27,788 nt of DNA from positions 1 through 27,788 of the forward strand of contig JAFWRL010000266.1 of NCBI GenBank assembly GCA_017520105.1, read 5' to 3'. The stretch is from Fibrobacter sp. GTDB taxonomy: Bacteria > Fibrobacterota > Fibrobacteria > Fibrobacterales > Fibrobacteraceae. Below, one piece after another: positions 1-7,281 of the stretch; positions within the stretch are counted from its first letter, which is position 1; every line of letters begins with the position of its first letter. Under the pieces are notes generated by a model. That model searched no databases. It saw only the letters and a program-made list of their open reading frames with translations, and had not been told where the DNA came from. The position numbers and the translations under genes were made by a program.

Positions 1-63
1 ATTCGTAATACTCCGGCTATAACACAGCAAACAGGTAACTAAAACTTATTTATAAAAAATGAA

Positions 64-88
64 AGCCTCCCTTCGGGGAGGCTTTTTT
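64..88 (+). terminator. Rho-independent terminator of an upstream gene outside the window
   Basis: An 8-bp perfect stem (AGCCTCCC at 64-71 with GGGAGGCT at 76-83) closes a TTCG tetraloop and runs into a T tract (83-88). It must end a transcript entering from the left, because no gene is visible in 1-63. It sits only 13 nt before the next start codon, so the promoter of that gene overlaps it. Confidence 0.9.
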
Positions 89-89
89 C

Positions 90-95
90 TATATT
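90..95 (+). promoter_or_regulatory. -10-like TATATT box, probable leaderless start
   Basis: TATATT differs from the sigma-70 -10 consensus at one position. Six nucleotides separate it from the ATG at 102, so transcription would be expected to begin at or next to the A of the ATG. No Shine-Dalgarno sequence could fit. The matching -35 region would lie inside the preceding terminator hairpin. The same TATATT-N6-ATG layout occurs at 4734-4748 on the minus strand. Confidence 0.5.
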
Positions 96-101
96 TCAGT
101 C

Positions 102-503
102 ATGCGAAAGATTTTAATTGCAGCTTCTTTATGCGCTTTGGCTTGGGCCGGATCGCCAACTGATTTGGACTCTCTTTTCCGCGGCAACGAGTACAAGCCT
201 ACGCTCAGTGCTTCGCTCCGCGATACGACAAGCAATTCCGCTATCCCTGCTAAGGTTTCGGGTAAGAACGACAAATCTGATGGCTTCTACATGCTCCAGT
301 TCGAAGCTGTAGGTGATTTCGATGCCGCCCAGAGGCGCAAGGCTCAGCTTAGTGCGAGTACCGGTTATACCATCCAGGTGGTCTTCGATACGCCGTTCTA
401 CAAGCTTCGCGGTGGCGGATGGAACAAGCGTAAGGTCGCTGAGGATAAAGCTCGCGAACTCTCTGCTTACAACATCAACGCTTTCGTTGTAAAAATCCGC
501 TAG
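102..503 (+). CDS. Small exported SPOR-domain protein
   Basis: This is a 133-residue protein. An N-terminal signal peptide (MRKILIAASLCALAWA, about residues 1-16) is followed by a short variable stretch and then a C-terminal SPOR-like domain (about 62-133). That domain starts with F-Y-M-L-Q-F-E-A-V-G-D-F and continues through the Y-x-I-Q-V-V-F and Y-K-L-R-G-G strands to an A-F-V-V-K-I end. SPOR domains bind denuded peptidoglycan glycan strands, so a periplasmic or envelope role is likely; the exact partner cannot be told. The ATG lies 6 nt after a TATATT box with no ribosome binding site, suggesting a leaderless mRNA. The gene stands alone after a terminator and converges on the large minus-strand gene. 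SPOR assignment is by pattern recognition. Confidence 0.75.
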   Translation: MRKILIAASLCALAWAGSPTDLDSLFRGNEYKPTLSASLRDTTSNSAIPAKVSGKNDKSDGFYMLQFEAVGDFDAAQRRKAQLSASTGYTIQVVFDTPFYKLRGGGWNKRKVAEDKARELSAYNINAFVVKIR

Positions 504-536
504 ATAGTGGTTTGTAAATAGTGGCTAGTAAACAGG

Positions 537-560
537 AATAGCAGGCTTAAGCCTGCTATT
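537..560. terminator. Perfect 24-bp palindrome between convergent genes
   Basis: Positions 537-546 (AATAGCAGGC) pair perfectly with 551-560 around TTAA, giving a 10-bp stem readable on both strands. It lies 33 nt after the SPOR gene and before the end of the convergent large gene, so a bidirectional terminator is the natural reading. There is no strong T tract on either side (GTTGTTGTTG follows), so termination strength is uncertain. Confidence 0.55.
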
Positions 561-597
561 GTTGTTGTTGTCCGCTGCACTCCGTTGTTCTTACGCT

Positions 598-622
598 TGT
601 CACCCCGCACTCCGTTGCGGGG
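598..622 (+). repeat. Dispersed TGTCACCCCG hairpin repeat, copy 1
   Basis: TGTCACCCCG at 598-607 runs into a 7-bp stem: CCCCGCA (603-609) with TGCGGGG (616-622). The same TGTCRCCCCG head followed by a hairpin occurs at 11474-11497, 15094-15117 and 22324-22350. An 11-bp direct repeat (GCACTCCGTTG) at 577-587 and 607-617 surrounds the start of this copy. Confidence 0.6.
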
Positions 623-635
623 TCGGTTGCCTAAC

Positions 636-3600
636 TTACATCACGCCTAGCGATTGCTTGATGGTGCTTTCGTCGTAGGCGGATTTGAATACGGCACGTT
701 CTTCGGGCGAAATGTAAGCCAACTTGCGTTCGTTGTCGGGTCTCTTGGAACGGTCGCGAAGCTTTACTTGCTTATTCGTGAGCGAATAGAAAAACTGACC
801 CGTCTTGATAAACTGTTTCTCATGCAAGGCCTGCTTGATGGTCTCGTTCAAAACAGAACTCATCTTTGGACCGACACGTTCTATGTGGTGCAAGTCCAAA
901 ACTCTTTGCAACAAAAGGTCGCTGTGGATAGGACTTTCGTGATCGACGTAGAACTTCAACTGCTGGATGAGTTGGGCTGTTGAAAGCTCCAAAATCGGCA
1001 TGTCATCGGCAGTACCTTCGATTGCGGGGTGCTCTACGATATAAGGTTCGATGCTTGCAGACTGCGATTCCGTATCTTCGTCTTCGCTTTGTTCTTCGGA
1101 GTCTTGCTGTGGCGGTGCGACGCTCTGCTCAATGGCAATGGTCGTGATGAGATTCTCTTTTTCATCGGCATGGGAAATATTCCATTGTGGAAGCCAAATG
1201 TAAAAGATGTTCCAACCGAACTTCGTGAGCGTAATCGGACGCAGGTATTCGCGGTCTTCGACGGATTCCTTATAAAGTCCCTTGCAAGAGTCGGTTTCTA
1301 CAACTGCAAGGAAACGTTTGGAATTGTAGGCATCGACGACTACCGGTCCAATTGGAATACCGCCTTGAGCAAGGCTTTCCCTGAACGGAATGTCTTCTGC
1401 TTTGAACACACTCTTAATTTGTTCGTTGAGCGTAGATTCGATGATGCTTTCGTCTTGTCTATCCTCGATTTCGGCTTTTGCGTTGAGCTGATTAACCCAT
1501 TCGAGGAACAATCCAGGCTTGGAATTTGCGAGTTTGTCCGAATCTTCGGCTGTCATGAACACGTGGAGCCTTTGTTTTGCAAGTATAGTGCAAATCGAAA
1601 GCTTGCGGTTCCCTGTAGCGGCTGTCGCGCTTTCGATATCGGGACACACGAAAATGACATCGCGATACAAATCTACGGCGCGTTCAACGGTTTTGATATA
1701 GAACTTGTTCTGTAAATTACCTTGTGCAAAAAACTTCGCTTGTGCCGGGTACTTTTCCAGCGCCTTTTGAAGTGCGCTCTCGATTTCGTTGCTGAGGGCT
1801 TGGCTGAACGTCACGATGCCAAGCGTCTGGCTCGGATTCTTGGCGGCATGCAACAACGCATGTTCTGCGATGGAGGATACTTTGTCACGAACGACCTTGA
1901 TTGTATGCAACTTGTTTGTAGGCAAGGTCGATTTTGAAAATTGCACTATTTCGTTGTTGTAAATGTTCTTGTTCGCAAAACTGAAAAGTGTGGAATCCGC
2001 ATATTGCGACGTATAACCAATGACCCTAGTCGGAATCCCTTTGCGGATGGATGCCGAAAGCATGTTGTCCTTAAAGAAGATGGACTGCTGGGAGAGGTCC
2101 ATGTCGCAGGCATCTAGCGGGAGCGTTTCAAACGATGGCGAACAAGGATTGCCAAATAGGATAGCCTTCTTGGAATTGTAGATTCCAGGCATGGATTCGG
2201 CAATGGTGGTGCAATCGGCATCTAAGAACAAAGCAACGTCAAAGGAACCAAAATTTTGTTCGTACGTTTGTGGCAGAGTAACGCTTTGAAGCAGATGCGG
2301 GTGCTTTTCGACGAGTGCATGTGCTTCGCGGAAGTTCGCATTTGAGAATTGGTCTAACAAGGCCCTGTACTGGGCGCTCTTCTGCTTCCTGTTTTTAGAT
2401 GTTGTCGTGAACAGTCCTGGGCATTTTGCTGTCACAGATTGAATCTGGCTGCTAGTCCAGGTCCGGGCGAATGCCATGGCGATATCGACGTTCGCGTTCT
2501 TGGAGTCCCTCACGAATTGGGCCAAGTTTTCACATGGAGAGTCTGCGATGTTGTCCATGTGTTCGCAAAGTTGCAAGTAAATATCTTGGTCGTTCCAATG
2601 GCTTGACCACGACTCGATTTTTTCAATCCACACATCGATGTTTTCGTTGTCGATGGATTCTTCAAAGTTCAGAGATTTGCTTATGCTTTGTAAGCACTTC
2701 TGCAAGAATTCGATGTTCGACAAGATATCGTCCAGTTCATCGACGAATGGCCTGAATAGGTGCCACTGCTCAAGGACATGGACGAGGTGGTCGAAATCTT
2801 CACAGCTTTTATTTCTTGCGCGGAACGAGTAGTAGTGGTGGATCTTTTCTGAAAGTTCCTTCCAATCCGTCTTTTCGAACTTCCAGTCTTTGCCGAACAG
2901 ACGCATGGCGAGTACAGAAGAATCCTTGTACTTGTGCTTGCAATCTTGCAGTTCGATAAGCGCATCAATTTTTTCGACCAACATTTCGTCGGAGACGATG
3001 CTCTTGGGATTTTTGAAAACGGTCAGCAAGAAACGCTTGGGCCTGCGGTAATGGTCCGAAAGGCTTCTGAGTGTAGAACTTAAACTATCTACAAATTCGT
3101 TTCGCGCATCGAAAACATTTTCGTCAATGGCGTTGTCTGTATAGATGTCGGAACCTTTGCGGCGGTAGTTCGACCAGCGTGTACCGGCGTTGGGCAAGTC
3201 CATCAAGTCGTCCTGATAGGCCACCCAACCATTGGAGTGGAGATTCCATTCTTCAAATCCCGGCAAATCATTGTCGAAGCTTTTCTTGAACAGGTTGATC
3301 AAATCCGGAAGGTCGGCAAGCTTTAATCCGCAGGGATAGAGGTTCGACTTCTTTGTACATTCCAAGAACGGTCTTATCTTTTCGATCAGTTCTTTGGCAT
3401 GCTCCAGGTCTTCACCGACCGAGTTCTTGCGGTCAAGTGAAAAGGCGGGCATTTTGATGTCGAAGAACGAGTCGTAAACTTCGATTCCATTTTGTTCAAA
3501 GAATAGCTGCGTCATCTGCTTGAGACTGGCATGCATGGACTTGAATTTCTGATAAGGAACCTTGTCTATGTTCTTGAAAATTTCACTAGGGAATTTCGTC

Positions 3601-4736
3601 TTTACTTGCTTGATTTTCGACATCTCGTCAAGCAAGTCCGTGAGCTTTGCGCCGCTCGGTTTGAGAGGGTTGTTCACCACGTCGTTGTAGGCGACGAAAT
3701 TTGCACGTGTTTCGTTGAGTACCTTTTGGAGTGTCTCGCGTTCGGGGCTTTGGAACGAGCGGAACGGCGGTTTCCATGCGGTCTCGAAATTCAGTTTCGA
3801 AATAGCCCTGCGGCTTATGACGCAAACTTTTTTCTTTTGCTGGATCAAATCTGCGACGATGTTTACGGCGAGTTTTGCTTTATCCGAACCGGGGAGCGTC
3901 TGTATGGCGTAAGCTGTTGCTTGGTCATTGAGCGCGTCTATAGCAGCCTTGTTCGTCTGCGAATCGGTTGTATAAGGGAAGTAATGGTTCGCCGGGTTAT
4001 AGACATGGTCGTAAGTCGTTTCTTCAAAGAGAGACGGCTGCGGCAAGAATCCGTCGTTGCCGATGGTGGCGTTGAAAAACGCATTGTTCGCGACTTTTGC
4101 GGTGGCCCAGCATTCGTTGGACAAGTTCTTTTTGAGGAGCAGCTTGTTGGTGCTGTAGAACGTGATGCAACAACCGTTACGCGTGAACTTCCAATCGGTT
4201 TTGGCGGCAATCTTTTTTTCGAGCGTATCGAAGAACTTTTTGATTTCGAAGCTGTCGTTCTTGACGAAGTCGGACGCGACCGGGAATTTGGTGTCCTTGT
4301 CAAGCGATTGGAGGGCAATGTTCTCGATAGGGGAACGTGACGATATGGCGACTGTGTCGTGTTCGAAATTATAGTCCAGCGGTATGAGCAATGATGGTGC
4401 GAGTGTCTTTTCGCCCCACTTGACGAAACCTGCTACCATGTACAAATCTTGGCAACAGAAGTCGTCCCTTTTGGATTTGAGTATTTTACGGAAATTCTCC
4501 AAATCGGACTTTTGACGTTCTTCGTCGTATTTCGAGGAAATCGGGAAAAATGACGCGAGCGTTCGCGGCTTAATTTCTTTTAGCCATGTCTCGTAAAATT
4601 GGTCGCCGAAGTCAATAAGTAATGGAGATTGAAATTTATTCTTTTGCGAAAAACAGAGCAGAAGGTCCCTACTCTCAAACACTGTTGCTTCTTCGCGAAT
4701 CTTTTCTATTGTCGCAGACATTGAAGTTGATGCCAT
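636..4736 (-). CDS. Giant DUF4011/SF1-helicase-like/MTES_1575 nuclease/DUF3320 protein with degenerate helicase motifs
   Basis: A 1366-residue protein with no signal peptide, so cytoplasmic. Residues about 20-150 resemble DUF4011 (LYMVAGFVKW then APSLLIPLD). About 260-1090 follow the SF1 (COG1112-like) fold, but the key motifs are lost. The Walker A site reads LPGSDKAK (281-288) instead of GPPGTGKS. Walker B reads LDAD (838-841) instead of DEAS. The GDPKQLPP motif reads GNPCSPSFE, and the late NVAVTRAR-like motif reads SICTILAKQR. About 1110-1205 resemble the Vsr-like MTES_1575 endonuclease, with its VVVDAY, VVETDS (E-x-D) and GWNIFYIW motifs kept. About 1250-1310 match DUF3320. Related helicase-nucleases occur in anti-phage loci, but no partner genes are seen here. 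The ORF is intact over 4.1 kb, so this is not a simple pseudogene. The ATG lies 6 nt after a TATATT box. Confidence 0.8.
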   Translation of the reverse strand: MASTSMSATIEKIREEATVFESRDLLLCFSQKNKFQSPLLIDFGDQFYETWLKEIKPRTLASFFPISSKYDEERQKSDLENFRKILKSKRDDFCCQDLYMVAGFVKWGEKTLAPSLLIPLDYNFEHDTVAISSRSPIENIALQSLDKDTKFPVASDFVKNDSFEIKKFFDTLEKKIAAKTDWKFTRNGCCITFYSTNKLLLKKNLSNECWATAKVANNAFFNATIGNDGFLPQPSLFEETTYDHVYNPANHYFPYTTDSQTNKAAIDALNDQATAYAIQTLPGSDKAKLAVNIVADLIQQKKKVCVISRRAISKLNFETAWKPPFRSFQSPERETLQKVLNETRANFVAYNDVVNNPLKPSGAKLTDLLDEMSKIKQVKTKFPSEIFKNIDKVPYQKFKSMHASLKQMTQLFFEQNGIEVYDSFFDIKMPAFSLDRKNSVGEDLEHAKELIEKIRPFLECTKKSNLYPCGLKLADLPDLINLFKKSFDNDLPGFEEWNLHSNGWVAYQDDLMDLPNAGTRWSNYRRKGSDIYTDNAIDENVFDARNEFVDSLSSTLRSLSDHYRRPKRFLLTVFKNPKSIVSDEMLVEKIDALIELQDCKHKYKDSSVLAMRLFGKDWKFEKTDWKELSEKIHHYYSFRARNKSCEDFDHLVHVLEQWHLFRPFVDELDDILSNIEFLQKCLQSISKSLNFEESIDNENIDVWIEKIESWSSHWNDQDIYLQLCEHMDNIADSPCENLAQFVRDSKNANVDIAMAFARTWTSSQIQSVTAKCPGLFTTTSKNRKQKSAQYRALLDQFSNANFREAHALVEKHPHLLQSVTLPQTYEQNFGSFDVALFLDADCTTIAESMPGIYNSKKAILFGNPCSPSFETLPLDACDMDLSQQSIFFKDNMLSASIRKGIPTRVIGYTSQYADSTLFSFANKNIYNNEIVQFSKSTLPTNKLHTIKVVRDKVSSIAEHALLHAAKNPSQTLGIVTFSQALSNEIESALQKALEKYPAQAKFFAQGNLQNKFYIKTVERAVDLYRDVIFVCPDIESATAATGNRKLSICTILAKQRLHVFMTAEDSDKLANSKPGLFLEWVNQLNAKAEIEDRQDESIIESTLNEQIKSVFKAEDIPFRESLAQGGIPIGPVVVDAYNSKRFLAVVETDSCKGLYKESVEDREYLRPITLTKFGWNIFYIWLPQWNISHADEKENLITTIAIEQSVAPPQQDSEEQSEDEDTESQSASIEPYIVEHPAIEGTADDMPILELSTAQLIQQLKFYVDHESPIHSDLLLQRVLDLHHIERVGPKMSSVLNETIKQALHEKQFIKTGQFFYSLTNKQVKLRDRSKRPDNERKLAYISPEERAVFKSAYDESTIKQSLGVM

Positions 4737-4742
4737 GCCACG

Positions 4743-4748
4743 AATATA
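4743..4748 (-). promoter_or_regulatory. -10-like TATATT box before the large helicase-like gene
   Basis: On the minus strand TATATT is followed by six bases (CGTGGC) and then the ATG at 4736. No Shine-Dalgarno sequence is present. As with the SPOR gene, the expected transcription start coincides with the start codon, so the mRNA is probably leaderless. Confidence 0.5.
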
Positions 4749-4769
4749 AAATTTTTTTGGGTTCGTTGG

Positions 4770-5837
4770 TTAAGGGATGCTCTTCATAGTGATGAAAATC
4801 GCATCATTTAGTGATATTGGCGAATCATTTTCGGTGAGATGAGCCTTGTGGCTGACGCGTCCGAAGAGCATTTCGGGGGTGATGCCTGCTTCTTTATCTT
4901 GCCTTAAACTGTGGGCGAGTTCGCGCTTTGAAAGTTTTTTATTGTTTGTATCAAAAATCAAAGGATGATGTAAGTAAATTGGAAGTTTTGTGCGGCCGAG
5001 CGCTTCCATCAACGCGATTTGTCGAGCCGTGGAATTGCGGATGTCCTCGCCTCGGACGATATGCGTGATGTTTTCGTCAATGTCATCGACGCAGACGGCA
5101 AACTGGTACGTCCACTGGTTTTCGCGGTCGCGGATCGGGAAGTCCCCGCACTGCAATTTCGGATTTTCGTGAAAATCGCCCAGCCGCAAGTCGTGCCAGT
5201 CGATAACTTTGTCCGGGACGATAAACCGAAGACTGTGAGGACGTTCTTCTGTCATTTCCGCCTCCGAGCATGAATCTCCAATCTTTTGTCTTTCGTCTAT
5301 CGTCTTTTGTCTCAATCTATCACCCAGGAGCAAATTGCTTTTGTCACCTTGGAGCTCCGCGATAGGGTCCATAATGTTTTGAATTTCATGGATCCTATCG
5401 TCCGCCTCCGAGCGGGAAACTTGTCTTTCGTCTTTCGTCTGTAGCCGCGTAGCGGCGTTCTTTCGTCTAAAGCATTTCCCTTGATACACTATCTCCCCGG
5501 TTTCGCTCTTGGGATTTTCTTCCTGGAGCTGTTTTCGGCTGCAATAGCAGGGATAGACGAGCGATTTTGCTTCGAGTTTGCGGAGGGCGGCTTCGTAAAC
5601 GGAACTTCGGGCGCTTTGGATGCTCTCGGAATCGTAGTGGAACCCGAGCCATGCTAAATCTTCACGGATGCCTGCAATGTAGGCGGGGCGGGCTCTGCTT
5701 TGGTCGTGGTCCTCGATTCGCAAGTGAACCTTTAAATCCCATTTCTTTGCGGCAGCCCATACGTAGAGGGCCGAAAGCAAATGGCCTTCGTGAAGGTATC
5801 CTGTAGGGCTTGGTGCAAATCGAATTATTCCAGACAT
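4770..5837 (-). CDS. gluQ: Glutamyl-Q tRNA(Asp) synthetase with a repeat-derived internal insert
   Basis: This 355-residue protein is a truncated class I GluRS paralogue that would glutamylate queuosine in tRNA(Asp). Visible are the opening IIRFAPSPTGYLHEGH (HIGH-type motif at 16-19), the zinc site C97-x-C99, Y118 and C122, the VRGEDI segment (261-266) and KLSKR (301-305, KMSKS-type). The start is placed at the ATG before SGIIRFAPSPTG, since an upstream in-frame start would add 32 hydrophobic, AT-rich residues unlike the family. No ribosome binding site precedes it. E. coli GluQ is 308 residues. The extra length lies mainly between C122 and P200, where charged low-complexity sequence (KDERQ, DERQK, two SEA-starting segments) replaces a linker of roughly ten residues. 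It is encoded by repeats at 5257-5467. The catalytic motifs are intact, so activity is plausible. Confidence 0.9.
   Translation of the reverse strand: MSGIIRFAPSPTGYLHEGHLLSALYVWAAAKKWDLKVHLRIEDHDQSRARPAYIAGIREDLAWLGFHYDSESIQSARSSVYEAALRKLEAKSLVYPCYCSRKQLQEENPKSETGEIVYQGKCFRRKNAATRLQTKDERQVSRSEADDRIHEIQNIMDPIAELQGDKSNLLLGDRLRQKTIDERQKIGDSCSEAEMTEERPHSLRFIVPDKVIDWHDLRLGDFHENPKLQCGDFPIRDRENQWTYQFAVCVDDIDENITHIVRGEDIRNSTARQIALMEALGRTKLPIYLHHPLIFDTNNKKLSKRELAHSLRQDKEAGITPEMLFGRVSHKAHLTENDSPISLNDAIFITMKSIP
5257..5269. repeat. 13-bp direct repeat inside gluQ, copy 1
   Basis: TCCGCCTCCGAGC here is repeated exactly at 5401-5413. Both copies lie in the abnormal insert of gluQ, near its ends, with CTTTTGTCT/CTTTCGTCT runs (5282-5310) between them. 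Confidence 0.75.
5360..5400. repeat. Inverted repeat inside gluQ insert
   Basis: CGATAGGGTCCAT (5360-5372) pairs with ATGGATCCTATCG (5388-5400) in 12 of 13 positions around a 15-nt loop. It is coding sequence of gluQ but forms a strong potential stem-loop. It is directly followed by the second 13-bp direct repeat (5401-5413). Confidence 0.75.
5428..5461. repeat. 34-bp repeat shared between the gluQ insert and an intergenic region
   Basis: Positions 5428-5461 are identical to 11519-11552. The unit starts with TCGTCTTTCGTCT and contains the small palindrome GCCGC-GTA-GCGGC. Here it is translated as part of the gluQ insert; the other copy is non-coding. Further CTTTCGTCT-like runs lie on either side. 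Confidence 0.85.
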
Positions 5838-5919
5838 GATTTTGTGTATGATATCACAAATGTAAAATTTTAAAAATGTTTTAAAAATTACGTTTTTACA
5901 CAAAAGCCATTTTTGAATG

Positions 5920-5925
5920 TATATT
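5920..5925 (+). promoter_or_regulatory. -10-like TATATT box before the small secreted protein gene
   Basis: TATATT is preceded by TTTACA (5895-5900), a weak -35 with a 19-bp spacer. Transcription would start near 5932, giving a leader of about 33 nt that contains the GGAG ribosome binding site at 5957-5960. Confidence 0.4.
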
Positions 5926-5965
5926 TGGTTCAATGTTGGGATGTTTTCAAAAAAATGGAGTATTT

Positions 5966-6553
5966 ATGGGTGGAATGAGAAACATTATAAGGGCTTTGGC
6001 AGCTCTTATCTTTTTCTGTGCAGTAAATTCCTTCGCCGACGATATCATGGCGACTGCTTCGAACGGGGCTACAGTTATTCTGCATGATAATGGCCGTTGG
6101 GAATACTACCAGAATAATTCCAAAATTCGGGATATCCGCCAGAGTGCCATTCCCGAAGATGCCAAATTCAATATCATGGTCGAGTACGAAGATCCGGAGC
6201 GCGTGCGCAAGAACGTGAGGTTTTCCATGGAAGCCGAGTTTGCCACGGAAGAAGAAATCAAGGATAGCTTGAGGAAAGTCCCGAAGGGCGGCTACATTTA
6301 TTTCCAGGTCAAGACGGCCCAAATCAAGAAGGGGATGCCTCGCAAGTTGACGTATTTCTTGTACGATGGCGGCAAAAATCCAATCTTTACGAAAACGGCT
6401 TATGATACCGAGGCCGTTCCTAGCGAACTTAGCGGAGTTTCCAATTTGCTCGTCGTGCCGGTCTATGGCCGTCCGAAGTCCAAAGTTATGTTGGCTCGTG
6501 TGCAGGCTCGCGATGGGATGGAAACGCTCGATATCGATATCCCTGTCAGGTAG
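5966..6553 (+). CDS. Small exported protein of unknown function
   Basis: A 195-residue protein. The signal peptide MGGMRNIIRALAALIFFCAVNSFA (about 1-24) is followed by a short motif, ATVILHDNGRWEYY, seen in small secreted proteins of unknown function (DUF3157-like; tentative). The remainder is rich in beta-strand-like segments and ends in LDIDIPVR. The start at 5966 is chosen because GGAG (5957-5960) lies 5 nt ahead. An in-frame ATG at 5933, 7 nt after the TATATT box, could give a leaderless form with 11 more residues but a less normal signal peptide. The dnaQ-like gene begins 6 nt after its stop, so the two are probably co-transcribed. I do not recognise a function. Confidence 0.75.
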   Translation: MGGMRNIIRALAALIFFCAVNSFADDIMATASNGATVILHDNGRWEYYQNNSKIRDIRQSAIPEDAKFNIMVEYEDPERVRKNVRFSMEAEFATEEEIKDSLRKVPKGGYIYFQVKTAQIKKGMPRKLTYFLYDGGKNPIFTKTAYDTEAVPSELSGVSNLLVVPVYGRPKSKVMLARVQARDGMETLDIDIPVR

Positions 6554-6559
6554 TGTGCA

Positions 6560-7126
6560 TTGTTAAAATTTGCGGTAGTCGATTTAGAAACGACCGGTGG
6601 TCATAACGAAAATAATCGAATTATGGAAATTGGGATTGTCCTGATGGACGGTCCCGAAGTTGTTGGTACGTACCACTCGCTTGTGGATCCGGGGCAGCCG
6701 ATTACGCCTTTTGTGCGTGAGTTGACGGGGATTACCGACGAGATGGTTAATGGTCAGCCGCAGTTCGGAGCGATTGCAGAACATGTAGCTGGGCTTTTGG
6801 AAGGCCGCATTTTCGTAGCGCATAACGTTCAGTTCGATTGCAAGTTCTTGACGTCAGAACTCAAACGTTGCTGCATCAAGTTCAATCCGCCGAGACTTTG
6901 TACGGTAAAGCTTTCGCGGCGTGTGTTTCCTGGGCAACCGAGCTATAGCTTGCATAAACTCACGGAGTCGCTTGGACTGCCGGACTTTAATCACCACCGT
7001 GCGCTGGACGATACGACGGCCGCTGCTGGAATTCTAAGGCTTGCGCTGGAGAAGGTCGGCGAGGCTGGTGTTTTGAAGTATGTTGTAAATTTGTCTGTCG
7101 CAAAAAAGCAGGCGGTTAGTCATTAG
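6560..7126 (+). CDS. DnaQ-like DEDDh 3'-5' exonuclease
   Basis: A 188-residue single-domain exonuclease of the DNA polymerase III epsilon type. All three Exo motifs are visible: D8-L-E10 in VVDLETTGG, the AHNVQFD segment with D93, and H146-R-A-L-D-D151 in HHRALDDTTAA. These residues bind two metal ions for nucleotide removal. The TTG start at 6560 is supported because the next in-frame ATG would remove the D-x-E motif. Only a weak ribosome binding site (CAGG) precedes it, which fits translational coupling to the gene ending 6 nt upstream. It lacks the C-terminal polymerase-binding tail of a full epsilon subunit (about 240 residues in E. coli), so it may be a repair or RNA-processing exonuclease instead. 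Confidence 0.85.
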   Translation: MLKFAVVDLETTGGHNENNRIMEIGIVLMDGPEVVGTYHSLVDPGQPITPFVRELTGITDEMVNGQPQFGAIAEHVAGLLEGRIFVAHNVQFDCKFLTSELKRCCIKFNPPRLCTVKLSRRVFPGQPSYSLHKLTESLGLPDFNHHRALDDTTAAAGILRLALEKVGEAGVLKYVVNLSVAKKQAVSH

Positions 7127-7217
7127 TTGTTATAGCTTCGGCGGTTAAATAAATTACAGAACAACGTGTAATAGCTTTGCAAAAACAATTAACTATGGTT
7201 TATTAATAACCATTGAC

Positions 7218-7253
7218 AAAAAAAATCGCCCCGGGAAACCCGGAGCGATTTTT
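7218..7253 (-). terminator. Terminator of the minus-strand esterase gene
   Basis: A long stem, AAAAATCGC plus CCGGG (7221-7235) with CCCGG plus GCGATTTTT (7239-7253), closes an AAA loop. The single C-A mismatch read on the plus strand becomes a G-U pair on the minus strand, where eight U residues (complement of 7218-7225) follow. It therefore works best for the minus-strand gene ending at 7282. The gap after dnaQ (7127-7217) holds nothing else convincing. Confidence 0.85.
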
Positions 7254-7281
7254 GGTGTAGTGTATAGAATTATGAATGAAA

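Noticed and set aside
1029..1715. Plus-strand frames opposite the large helicase-like gene (also 3531-4340)
   Set aside because: They are shadows of a minus-strand protein whose DUF4011, nuclease and DUF3320 regions are recognisable.
4770..5933. gluQ as a pseudogene because of its odd insert
   Set aside because: The frame is intact through the insert, and the zinc ligands, HEGH and KLSKR motifs are all present.
5933..5965. Leaderless upstream start for the small secreted protein
   Set aside because: The ATG at 5933 lies 7 nt after TATATT, but the later ATG at 5966 has GGAG at ideal spacing and gives a normal signal peptide. Kept only as an alternative.
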